A stretch of 64,000 bases of DNA, taken from the NCBI RefSeq assembly GCF_000224145.3, contig NC_020175.2:2579278-2643277 (forward strand). Reading direction: 5' to 3'. A program made the position numbers and the translations under genes. Below, one piece after another: positions 12,001 through 21,734 of the stretch; the first letter of the stretch is position 1, and every line of letters begins with the position of its first letter. The DNA comes from Ciona intestinalis (Eukaryota > Chordata > Ascidiacea > Phlebobranchia > Cionidae). The notes under the pieces were generated by a model that worked only from the letters and a program-made list of their open reading frames with translations, ran no database searches and had not been told where the DNA came from.

Positions 12001-15000
12001 AGAATTAGGTTTATATTTTCGAACAGATGAAAGTAACTCTAGTCTTGCTTCTTCCGATGTATCACCACTCTCGTCTGTGTAAGAGTAATGTTACTTTGGC
12101 AAAGATTTACTATTAAAGCTTTAAGCATATTCAAAAATTTTCAACCACCATTTACAGTTTGACATCGGGGGAATTAAAATGTATCTTTATTATTAAAAAT
12201 AAAAACAAAAGTAAGAAAGATAAAGATTAAAGTTGAGCACCATTGACGAAAAAGCAATAAAACTGATTTAATTTTTTTAAATTAGTAGTTAAATTTAGCT
12301 ATATATACAATTAAAATTGTTGATGCGCTTTAAATTCCAATCTCACAAGTGGAGAGAGAATCTTGGTTGGCATGGCGATTATTTTGGAACATTCAGTGCT
12401 TGCTTCAATACGGTAGATCAATGCAAGTTATCTAAATTCCTTTTCATTTTTTTTGTTAATTTTACACAAAAAATGTTTAACTTGTATTATAACACTAAAC
12501 CAGTCACCCAATGCGATGTTTTTAACTTTTATTTATTTGTAGTTTTATGAGATGAGATCTCTATGCCCAGGGGGCACATTATCGCACATATATCCCCCTT
12601 TTGCATCTGTTTGGATAGAAATAAAGATTTTGCCTGTCCCAAATAAAATATTTTCCCCCACTGGCCAGGAAGTAGGTTTTGTATAGCAGAACCTGCTTCC
12701 TAGTGTGTTTTTGTAAGCAGCTATATGTAAATGAGATATATATAGCAGACTAAAAGGGCAAAGGGTCAAAAGTTCATGTATTATGGTAGCACAGAACTAT
12801 GCTCGGATTAGAAGCTGTAATTTAGTAAATTTACATTACTTTTCAGTAGTTTATACAGATAACATACTGTAATAATATACAAAAGCACCTAAACTTACCA
12901 TAAATTGGGTGCAGAGCAATATTAGTACTTTGAAGAATTTCTCGTGATCGTTTGATTGACTCGCTTGAAGCAGCAGGCCGTGATTTTAAATACTGTCTGT
13001 TAACGTGTGGAATTTAAAATACATAAAACATAATGCATTTAGATAACTCTATAAAATTAATAATACAAAAACATGAAGCTTTTACTAAGTTTTGTACACA
13101 AAAACATTGTTGAAGCGGGCTGAGAGTTTAAATACTGTCTGCCAATGTACGAAATATAAAATAAAATGTTAACTTAACACATTTAGAAAAATAAAAAACA
13201 AAAACAAAAACAGTTTAATGAAAGGCATTTAGATCAAAAACACTTTCCAAAAAAATCTTAAACATTGTTGTCACTTACTTATATGCATTCTGTGCAACTT
13301 TAAGCAAAGCTTGGAGATCAGAATTGTTCTTAATGTTCTGCAGAGCAGCTTGTTCCTCATCTATGATCCTCTGTGACACGCGACCATATACATTGTCCCA
13401 TGCTAGAAAGCAAAATTTAAATCTCATTTTCCTGAAAACATGTAGGAATTTGGCGCCACCGTAGCACAGTTGTTTAGCGCGCCTGCCTATAACCCAGGGG
13501 TAATGGGTTTAAGGCTTGTTGTTGCTACCATTGTGGGCGTTTGCGTCCTTGGGCAAGACACTTAACAGCAATTACTTCAACCCAGTGGTCACTAATGGGT
13601 TGTCCAAATTTTCAGCCACACATAAAAAATCCCCTTAAATAATCACCCACAAAGTAACATACTTGGTAACTCGTAAGCTAACAGGAGGATAAAGTAAGTT
13701 ACATCCACAATTATAACTGGGGCCAGGATCTGGTGCTACAAACACTACCAGAAAACAATAGAGAACAACCAAGTAGATACAATATTTTAAAACAAGAATC
13801 GTCCAATGATCACTTGATCAAGAGCCGACTTTCAGAATTTATTACAAAAAGGTGCGAAAGAACTAGATTTAGGTCAATGCTGAAACTTGTTTTTTTACCA
13901 GGAATGGTAGACTCCGGTATCAACTAAACTAGTCGCAGCCTAAATCCGATTTTGCTTTTTAAGTAGCCAACTAAAGTACTATAATGCTAATGCTATCAGC
14001 TGTTATTCTCTTGCTGTGTTCTATTTTATGTTTATATGCATGTGGGATCCTACAGTGATGCACCCCACGGAGCTTGGAAATAGAAGGTAGGCAGCAAGGG
14101 CTTTAATAGTAATGAATAAGGTCGTTATATTTTAACTGACTAACTTCTGTAACAAGAAATGCATAGAAATTGAATCGACGACTAAATAACAAGGTAACCA
14201 AAACTTAACGCCATCGTCTAGTTTTAGTTTAGTTGGTAGGTAACTAGTTTAGTCGGTAGCCGAAAATACCATCCCTGGCTAAAAGTTACATATTTTTGAA
14301 CATATTGTTTGTGCCGTAACTGTCCGTAGTAGCTTAAGTCACGCCACCAGGGTTCTCAAACACAAATTTTTGCTTTTGGAAAGTTTGTGACTGCCAAGAC
14401 ATGGCTGGTTAGGGCAGTGTATCGAAAACTTTCCCAAAAAATAAATGAACTACCTTTCCTAAATTAAGTTTTTATCCTTACCAAATAAAATTTAGCAATA
14501 CGATTGGTATAAATGTTCTAATAGCAAAACAGCACGGTTTCTTTAAACAATAAATTGATCTAGTTTCGCAAATTAACCAAAATTTTCAAGATGAAAATCA
14601 CTAAAAACAATTTTGCCGAAATCAAAAACTGCAAAAAATAGTGCTTTCAAAAATAAAATAAACAACAAACTAATCACCTTGATAAGTTTGTCCAGTTTTC
14701 GCAAAATTCAAAGGTCGTCCAAGGAAAAGATGGAGATCGATGACGTAAGCAAGTTCTTCCGGACACACGAGGGAGTAAGCGGTACCTGTGCGTCCCGCTC
14801 GTGCTACACGACCTGAACAAGAAACAAAAAGTTATAAAAGCATTGCAGAAAAAAATATATATAGTAGACTAGGGGAAAATGTACATAATATCCAAATTTC
14901 CTAATCGTATTCTAAAAAAATGAAATGGGTCCCATCCCCCCCCCACCCTACTGTTTATATACACATATATGATACTATTGGTAAAGCTAAACCGGTTTTA

Positions 15001-18000
15001 ACCGGTTAAAAAAATATGTTAATACTGTTGATGCGTTTTAAATCCCAATCTCACAAGTGGAGATAGAATCTTGGTTGGCATGGCGATTATTTTGGAACAT
15101 TCAGTGCTTGCTTCAATATGGTAGATCAATGCAAGTTATCTAAATTCCATTTCAAAAAATCGAACTTTGACAAATAGTACAACACTGGCTTAAAACCAAA
15201 GTCCCATGGCATAATTAAACTTTACACAAAAGCATCTGTAACACTGGCCTAAAACCAAAGTCCCATGGCATAATTAAACTTTACACAAAAGCATCTGTAA
15301 CACTGGCCTAAAACCAAAGTCCCATGGCATAATTAAACTTTACACAAAAGCATCTGTAACACTGGCCTAAAACCAAAGTCCCATGGCATAATTAAACTTT
15401 ACACAAAAGCATCTGTTTCTTGAAAAACATAAATCCAAACATCTGCAAAAAAAAATTTAAATTCAAAATAAAAATCTGCTCACCAACTCTGTGAACAAAT
15501 AACTTCGATTTTGCCGGGAATGAGAAATTGATGACGTTATCGAGCATTGGGATGTCCAGTCCTCTCGCTGCAACATCCGTGACAATGAGCACCATTGTCT
15601 TTTTGTTCCGGAACTTTGCGATGTTGATTTTACGAGCAGTATGGTCAAGACTACTGTAAACGTACGAGCAGTTGATGCTGAACAACTTAAGGACCTGGTA
15701 GAAAAATTTAAACCAGTTAAATTTGACTCCCAAAGTGGAATTTGTTCAAATGATATCTAAAATCAAATTTAGAACTGACCTTGAAATTAAATCAACAGCT
15801 AATTTTTGTTGAAATTAAAAAAAGCAATTTAAAGGCTCTTTAGGCTTAGTGTCCTTTATACTGAAGCGTGTAGAAATTTTTGGAAAAGTGTGGAAATTTT
15901 ACAGATTTTGCATTATTAAAAAGTGTTTATAAATTTAAACTTAAACATTTAAATTTAATTAAATTAGATGGTAAAACTGCGACAAGCAATGGTTTTCCAA
16001 AATTCAAAACTCCCAACAAATTTTTGTTTTGTTGGAATTGAATTATTAAGTACATAATCATATTACCCATACAAATAACAGAATTAAATTCCCTAATATA
16101 CGATGTCATAACTGTAAAATAAACTACAAAGCAACAAATTTGTTTCAAATTTGATGTTGAAACTCTAAAAAAAAAGTATTTTTAGACTTTAGCACATATT
16201 ACCTATATAAATAACAGCATTAAATTCCCCTGATTTACAACATTATAACTGTAACATAAACCACGAATCAAAGAATGTGTTTTAAAATTGATGCTAAACT
16301 CACATCTTTTACAAACTCCACGTGATGCTTCGTCGAAACAAAAACGACGGTTTGCTCCGTCTCCTTGAACACGTTCCGGAGGAGATGAATCAAAGCTGGG
16401 AGTTTGTCATCTTCACGAAGATGCAGGAACGCTAGCTGGGAAGAAAAAGATGAAATTATTTGAGAGTGACTAATTGGTTGATTAAATTGTTGTTTAAAAA
16501 ACAAGAGTGAAATATAATCACACACAAAGTTATATATGTTGTAAGTTTAAGCAGGCTTGTGGTTTTGACTTTTAAGGGTCATTTATTTAAAATAACCAAA
16601 ATTAACTTAAAAAAGATTCGGCTTGCCCCAAACTAAGATTACTGTAAGCTACTGTAGAAACTGCACAACAAAATTAAAATATTTTTTATTATTATAACAA
16701 ATGATTGGCCTGTACTCTGCAGCATAGACAAAACAAGGACATACCATTACCCAGGAATTTAAAACAAAGGGGGCCGAACTACATTTAAAATTATTTATTA
16801 AACCAGCGCAAGGGTGCAGCGCAAGGATTTTGCCGGAAATGAGTTCGATTTTGTCGGAAATGAGAAATTGATGACGTTATCGGGCATTGGGATCTTCAAT
16901 CCTCTTGCTGCAGCATCTGTTACAATGAGCACCATTGTCTTTTTGTCCCCGAATTTTGCTCTGCAGCAAGTCTTACCTTGAGTTGGTCACTAAGTTTTGA
17001 GTCAAGATCAAGTCGGACTAGTGTAGGGTCGTTTAAACCGGCTTTTGCGAACTCCACAAGTTGTTTGGGGAGTGTGGCTGAGAAAAGAAGAGTTTGACGA
17101 TCATCAGGGAGACGGTGGAGGACCTCGTGGAGTTGCTCCTGGAAACCAAGCTCAAATAACCTGGAAGATGACAGGAATAGAAGATGAAATGAAAATTCTA
17201 GAATTGGGATGTAGGTATACCATTTTAAGATATATAATACACATATTTTGATCTGAATATGGAATTTCTATATCATAGAAACAAAATATATATATTTTTA
17301 TTGTTGCACAATATAGTGTGAGCTTTATTAGTAACATTTTTACTCCATAGTTTTAATACTATCCATTAACATTACTAAGTGTCAATGTAAATACAACACA
17401 TTAAAATTTGTTGGTATGCTTGGAAATATAGTTTAATAGTTTAGAAAACAAAAAAATTCCAAAAGTTAAGAATGAGTATTTTTTAATTAAAAATTGTCGA
17501 TGCGTTTTAAATTCCAATCTCACAAGTGGAGACAGAATCTTGGTTGGCATGGCGATTATTTTGGAACATTCAGTGCTTGCTTCAATACGGTAGATCAATG
17601 CAAGTTATCTAAATTCCATTTCAAAAAAAAATTGAATAGTTTTTAAAATTGACAGATATACTAGAAAAATAATAAAAACGACCGTTTTTTTTAAATCATA
17701 AAAAACCTTTTCCTTTTTTCCTGTACTACTACTACATTGTGTCTAAATAATGTAAAATAATGAACTAAAAAACATTTTATTTGACAAGCAGGATAAAAAA
17801 TTATAATAAAATATATGTACAGTAAAGTGGGGGAGGATGAGACACCTTTTCATTCTATATTCTCGTCTCATACGGTAGTAAACAAAGAACATTTTAAAGA
17901 AATATAAAACCGTACCCTTACAACTCGCATAGACCGTTAGAATTTTTTGGAAATTATGTGCTGAAGGTGTCCCATCTTACCCCACAGTACTATACATATA

Positions 18001-21000
18001 AAATACCAAATAATGTGCAAATACCTGTCCGCTTCGTCAAACACAACATAATGGATGTTCGATAATCTGAGTTCCATTTCGATAAGGACGTGCATGAGAC
18101 GACCGGGGGTGGCAATGGTGACATCGGGGTTTTCATGCATGGCCGAGAACTGCTCATCCATGCTGTCACCCCCAAGTATACACGCCGTACGCAAAGAAGT
18201 GAATCTTCCGAGCTGCGGGGAAAAATTGTGACAAAAAATATTTGAATGAAATTTATGGTAGGTTGTTTTTAACAAAATTAAAAATAAATCTTATAACAAA
18301 AAATAAACTAAAAAATTGTTTCACCAAAAATAAGTTAGAAAGTTAGAAACTTTTTTTTGGTGATAAGTGTTTTCTGAGTTTTCTTTACTATATTTTTTGT
18401 TTGAGTTTGTTACAAGCTTTTTTCCTGTTTAGTTAAAAACCGATTTGCAGGAAATTAGCTTACATAAAAGAAAATACTTTACAATTTTGGAAGATCTTTT
18501 ATAATCTGTTACATTTCACTTTTCATCAGACTACAAATATACCTTGAATTAAGGCATACGGTAATGACCTGGATATACGAAAACATAACCAACAAAAATC
18601 AAGTCCAACCACTAGTAGTAATAGAGACGTTTTCGTAGCACCAGATCATTACTGTATTTTACTATACAAGAAATTGTTCAATTATATGAACATCAGATCA
18701 GGGTCAGATTCGCAAGATTAATTACAAGTCAACTTAGGCATACAGTTTATTACTGACCTCTTTTACAAACTTAAGTGTCTGCAATGCCAGTTCTCTTGTG
18801 GGAGAAAGCAGAAGTGCTCTTGCCCCTGCACCACTTTGTGCACCTTGCAATTTCTCAAACATCGGAATAAGGAAAGCAGCCGTCTTCCCACTCCCTGTAC
18901 GAGCCATGGCAACCACATCTTTGTCGCTTAGTATGAGTGGAATACACTGAAGGAAAATGGAAAAACTAATACTTTGACTTGAACTTTAATAATAGACGAT
19001 GAGGTACAACCTATTTCAAAGCTCGGTCTATTTACAATAAACTTTATGAATGATTGGAGCAACTCTGCGGAATGAATTAGTTAAGGAAAGGCATAATAAA
19101 CGAAGTAACAGTACACTACATGCATTAACCGCACGACTGATGAATTTGTCGTTGCATCACCACACGTGGCATTCATGGGCGAATAATGCCGTGTGTGACA
19201 TAGCGCGTGTGACGTATACATGTAAAAAGACAATATTCGTTCAAATAATACAAAAAGTGATAAAGGTGTTTATTTAGCGTTTGAACTTTATTTGTTAAAG
19301 TTTATTAGTTGTTTAAAATGAATGGAATGCACTTAATTAAATGCCTACACAAAATAGTGATTTAGCTTTAATATATCAAACCTACCACTACTTAGTATTT
19401 ATTTCTATATATTTTAATGAATTTTTTTTTACTACTGAAATTTTGTATAAGCTGTTTATGCAGAGGACGTTTTATGAGACCTTAAAATAAATGAGTGGAA
19501 ACAGCAAGAGGCGTTCTTTACAAAAACAAGATACCTAAAACCGAGAAATGCAAACAAATATAAAGATATAGGATAATGAATTACCTTCCTTTGAATAGGA
19601 GTTGGTACTTTATAACCTTTGCGGATTACTCCTTTAAACACTGAATGTGATAAACCTGTGAAAACAGAAACAAATCATATTTAGAATTAGAATTAGAATT
19701 GCATAATTTTTTTATATTCCACCAAACTTTCAGAATACGCAGGTTTTACAACATAGGAAAATTGTCAATTGGCAAATGTTTTTATTACATGCTAGTAATT
19801 AGTAATTACTAGACATATATCGCAAAAAATGTTACAACATACTAAATAATTGTTTGAAAAATCTTGCATTTGTTGATATGTGCAATATAGCATGATATTT
19901 GTTTTATCACAATAATATGTGGGCAAAAAGTAAGTAACACACGAAGTCCTGCCTTGGGGAACATCACAAGTCATATTAATACTTACAACTGTTGGCAGAC
20001 ATAAGCCAAGTAAAAAATGTATTTCACACAACAACAACAAACATAATTAGAAAAAGAAATGCATCACACATGAACCATAACATTGCCGATGTCTCTAAAA
20101 TACGCGTGAACAGCTCGAACAGCGCGAACAATCACACCTGAACATGACAGGTGTTAATAACCATAAAAATTGTTTTCTACCAATGAAGCTTTTAACCCCG
20201 CTGTTCTCGCGTTTGCGATGTTCTCGCGTTTGTGCTGTTCTCGCGTTTGCGCTGTTCTCGCGTTTGCGCTGTTCTCGCATTTGCGCTGTTCTCGCATTTG
20301 CGCTTTTCGCGCCTATTTTAGAGTTCGATTGCGCTGTTCGCACGTATTGTAAAGACACTGACATTGCCAATGGCTTATTAACTCCTTTGCCAAAAATGCA
20401 CCACCACAGCTGCCATTAAACTTAAGCATTTTAAAACCCCGCCGTAAATTTGAAATCTACATTAAAGGAGACGAGGACACTTACCCATGGATTGGAAACC
20501 TCCGGACTTCTTTTTCTTCCTGTTCATCTGCGTGACCAACTTTCTTGTGTTAAGCTCCGCCTCCGATGTGTATCCATCATCCAGGATCGAGAGGAGCTCA
20601 TTCACATCGTTTTGAGTCTTCTTATTTGTACCAGGCACCTCATCAATGGTGATATCTGTATCATCCTATATATAATATATAAACATTGTAATAAATTTTT
20701 TACCAACTGTTGTTTTGTGGCTATATCCTTTCTTTTTCTATAAAGTATTTCCAAATCTTCGCTGCCGTAATGGAAGTAACACATAAAGCTATTATCATTA
20801 TTATATCTTCATTCATGGGCATGGTTATGTGTTTAAAGATGGTGAATAAAAGCTATGCTATTAAGTCCTAACCACTTTCACAGCCAAGTTTGGGAAAACG
20901 AATTAAATATAAAAAATGAAACTTTCTTGGTTGAAAATGCAAGTCTTAGTTAGTGAAGCACAGGGGCTAAGGTCACAATAACTTATAAAATATATTTAAA

Positions 21001-21232
21001 AACATTTAGAGTAAACAGAAAGATATTGCAGCAGCAAGTATAACGTTCATGTTATTATGTCAATATACCATACAACGTATATACTGCCACTGGCAAAGCA
21101 AAGAACACTAACAAACTATTTTCTCATATTTTTAACGTGTCACATCTTATCAACAAAATTTGCAACAAATTTAGATCATTAATGGTAACTTACTTCACTC
21201 TCCGAAAGCGCATCCATCTCTTCTCCACTCAT
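9007..21232 (-). CDS. DDX54: ATP-dependent RNA helicase DDX54
   Basis: Nucleolar DEAD-box helicase (Dbp10 family) of large ribosomal subunit maturation; the vertebrate protein also acts as a nuclear-receptor corepressor. Seventeen exons: 21194-21232, 20485-20665, 19585-19655, 18758-18946, 18025-18212, 16977-17160, 16304-16435, 15484-15694, 14678-14812, 13279-13402, 12899-12996, 12001-12074, 11214-11411, 10730-10881, 10267-10351, 9702-9933, 9007-9164. All joins are phase-consistent, giving 816 aa. Motifs: Q-motif region KVPTPIQRK (~89-97), motif I ARTGSGKT (~112-119), Ia PTRELALQ, Ib TPGR, II DEAD (~219-222), [30 protein letters not shown]. The family-specific C-terminus has [40 protein letters not shown] and the basic tail [15 protein letters not shown]. 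It is head to head with TAMM41 (502 bp apart). Confidence 0.97.
11533..11672. repeat. intronic structured repeat family D, copy 1
   Basis: A ~140 bp block almost identical to 13973-14118, both in DDX54 introns. It has paired ends: ctcttgctg near the left faces cagcaag near the right, giving a large imperfect fold-back. I do not recognise it. It could be a small MITE or a structured RNA; no convincing H/ACA or C/D box was found on either strand. Confidence 0.6.
12315..12445 (-). ncRNA. candidate intronic H/ACA snoRNA, copy 1
   Basis: In DDX54 intron 11, host strand. The block is nearly identical to 15023-15153 and 17492-17621. On the minus strand it reads as: lower stem GGAAU/GUUCC, two 8-nt pocket sides, upper stem CUUGC/GCAAG, hinge AAAAUAA (fits box H, ANANNA), a weaker second hairpin containing TCTC/GAGA and CCAA/TTGG, then ACA with three bases (ATT) to the end. 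The distance from upper stem to box H is about 14 nt, and the 3' upper stem to ACA about 16 nt, as in H/ACA RNAs. Similarity between copies stops at ACA. A dispersed repeat is the alternative. Confidence 0.6.
12667..12701. other. perfectly spaced short hairpin
   Basis: A 15-bp stem (AGGAAGTAGGTTTTG paired with CAGAACCTGCTTCCT, allowing G-U pairs) with a 5-nt loop, in DDX54 intron 11. CACT/AGTG pairs further outside after a 4-nt bulge. Function unknown. Confidence 0.5.
13451..13707 (+). mobile_element. SINE with tRNA-like head (family B), near complete
   Basis: The head has an A-box match (tagcacagttg at 13462) and a near B-box (gtttaaggc at 13507) at tRNA-like spacing, followed by cttgggcaagacacttaa, an A-rich middle and the tail ggataaagtaagttac. 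It is in DDX54 intron 9, antisense to the gene. It may belong to the tRNA-derived composite SINE reported in Ciona; I cannot confirm the name. Confidence 0.8.
13973..14118. repeat. intronic structured repeat family D, copy 2
   Basis: Second copy of the block at 11533-11672, in DDX54 intron 9. In this copy an extra stem (ttctattt/aaatagaa) can extend the ctcttgctg/cagcaag pairing; copy 1 lacks two of those bases. Confidence 0.6.
14855..14958 (+). mobile_element. MITE copy 3 (family A), internally deleted
   Basis: Both ends remain but the centre from about the lac of the core to the tttgtttactacc region is missing. It is in DDX54 intron 8. Confidence 0.7.
15023..15153 (-). ncRNA. candidate intronic H/ACA snoRNA, copy 2
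   Basis: In DDX54 intron 8, host strand. Same two-hairpin layout as at 12315-12445. The 5' hairpin stem and both pocket sides are unchanged; one change lies in the apical loop. The ACA triplet is followed by GTA, whereas the other copies have ATT, so conservation ends at ACA. Confidence 0.6.
15181..15416. repeat. 59-bp minisatellite, four copies
   Basis: Four consecutive 59-bp units, almost identical to each other (first unit differs by ggctt for ggcct), each containing gtcccatggcataa. They lie in DDX54 intron 8, ending about 70 bp from exon 8. Confidence 0.95.
16844..16959 (-). pseudogene. decayed duplicate of DDX54 exon 8
   Basis: This 116-bp stretch of DDX54 intron 6 aligns without gaps to exon 8 (15504-15619) with 13 differences. 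It still reads as an open frame ([19 protein letters not shown]), but motif V ARGLD has become ARGLK, and there is no usable splice site next to it: the exon 6 donor lies only ~17 bp away on its 5' side. A further 18-bp duplication (16826-16843) precedes it. It is a fossil of a partial internal gene duplication, not an alternative exon. Confidence 0.85.
17492..17621 (-). ncRNA. candidate intronic H/ACA snoRNA, copy 3
   Basis: In DDX54 intron 5, host strand. Reads on the minus strand from TGAAATGGAATTTAG to GCATCGACAATT. This copy has the best lower stem in its 3' hairpin (CATGC side against GCATCG). Box H AAATAA lies directly after the 5' hairpin, box ACA three bases from the end of similarity. 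Confidence 0.62.
17819..17994 (-). mobile_element. MITE copy 4 (family A)
   Basis: Reverse orientation, near full-length, in DDX54 intron 5, ending about 30 bp before exon 5 on the plus axis. Confidence 0.85.
18557..18656. mobile_element. fold-back element (third small MITE type)
   Basis: About 100 bp with ~28 bp imperfect inverted ends: tacggtaatgacctgg at the left and the complement of tacagtaatgatctgg at the right, both followed inward by acgaaaac. It is in DDX54 intron 4. A short partial match (atctggtgctac) occurs near 13730. Confidence 0.6.
20201..20308. repeat. 18-bp tandem repeat, about six units
   Basis: Unit ctgttctcgcgtttgcg with small variations, CpG-rich against an AT-rich surrounding, in DDX54 intron 2. 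It keeps long open frames on both strands purely because 18 is a multiple of three. Confidence 0.9.
20690..20815 (+). repeat. interspersed repeat family C
   Basis: Contains ccaactgttgttttgtggct, gctgccgtaatgg and an attattat tail. It starts about 25 bp from the DDX54 exon 2 boundary and is antisense to the gene. Confidence 0.7.
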
Positions 21233-21734
21233 GTTTTCCAAATATCAGTTAAATCACAGTAGCAAAAATCGAGAAAGCGACAAGCAAACTGGAGCTGCAA
21301 AAAAATTGTCGCACCACGAGGAATAGTAGAAATATTATACAAAGCTAGTTTTCTTTAAAAAATGAGATAGCTTTACAGCATTCTAACACCGTATTAGTAT
21401 TAAAAATATATGTCAGTACTGCTTGTTTCTTTGTACCTTTTGTTTAATGTTTATAGCTTACAAGTTAATATTAGGTTTTAATTTTTATAATTTAGATTGG
21501 CAACACTTTCTCCACGCTTCAATGATAACAGCTGATTTCAAATGACCAATCAAATTTACGTTCAGGTTGTAGTATTTTTATTATTGTAAATCTTAACTTG
21601 TTTAAGTTAAAAAAATATCATTATTAGTCTCTTGCTGGTAATTATTTGCTAGTATATATCCAGTTTTAACATTCAATCTATAATTTCCGTGTTTTAAGCG
21701 ATTTTAATGTCATTTTAGGTTTGATTTAAACAAA
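21233..21734. promoter_or_regulatory. divergent spacer between DDX54 and TAMM41
   Basis: The 502 bp between two start codons pointing away from each other must hold both promoters and 5' leaders. On the TAMM41 side a 3' splice site (cattttag) sits 16 nt before the ATG. I see no clear TATA box. Confidence 0.5.

Noticed and set aside
13451-13530. Possible tRNA gene
   Set aside because: A- and near B-boxes are present but there is no cloverleaf and the block is the head of a repeated SINE.
16844-16959. Mutually exclusive alternative exon of DDX54
   Set aside because: No acceptor at workable distance from the exon 6 donor, and a conserved motif V residue is lost.
18515-18535. Possible C/D snoRNA (ctgatga on the minus strand)
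   Set aside because: First C-box base is wrong and no D box follows at a suitable distance.
20095-20419. Open frames of 91 residues on both strands with repeated sextets
   Set aside because: Produced by an 18-bp tandem repeat in a DDX54 intron; a period divisible by three keeps frames open.
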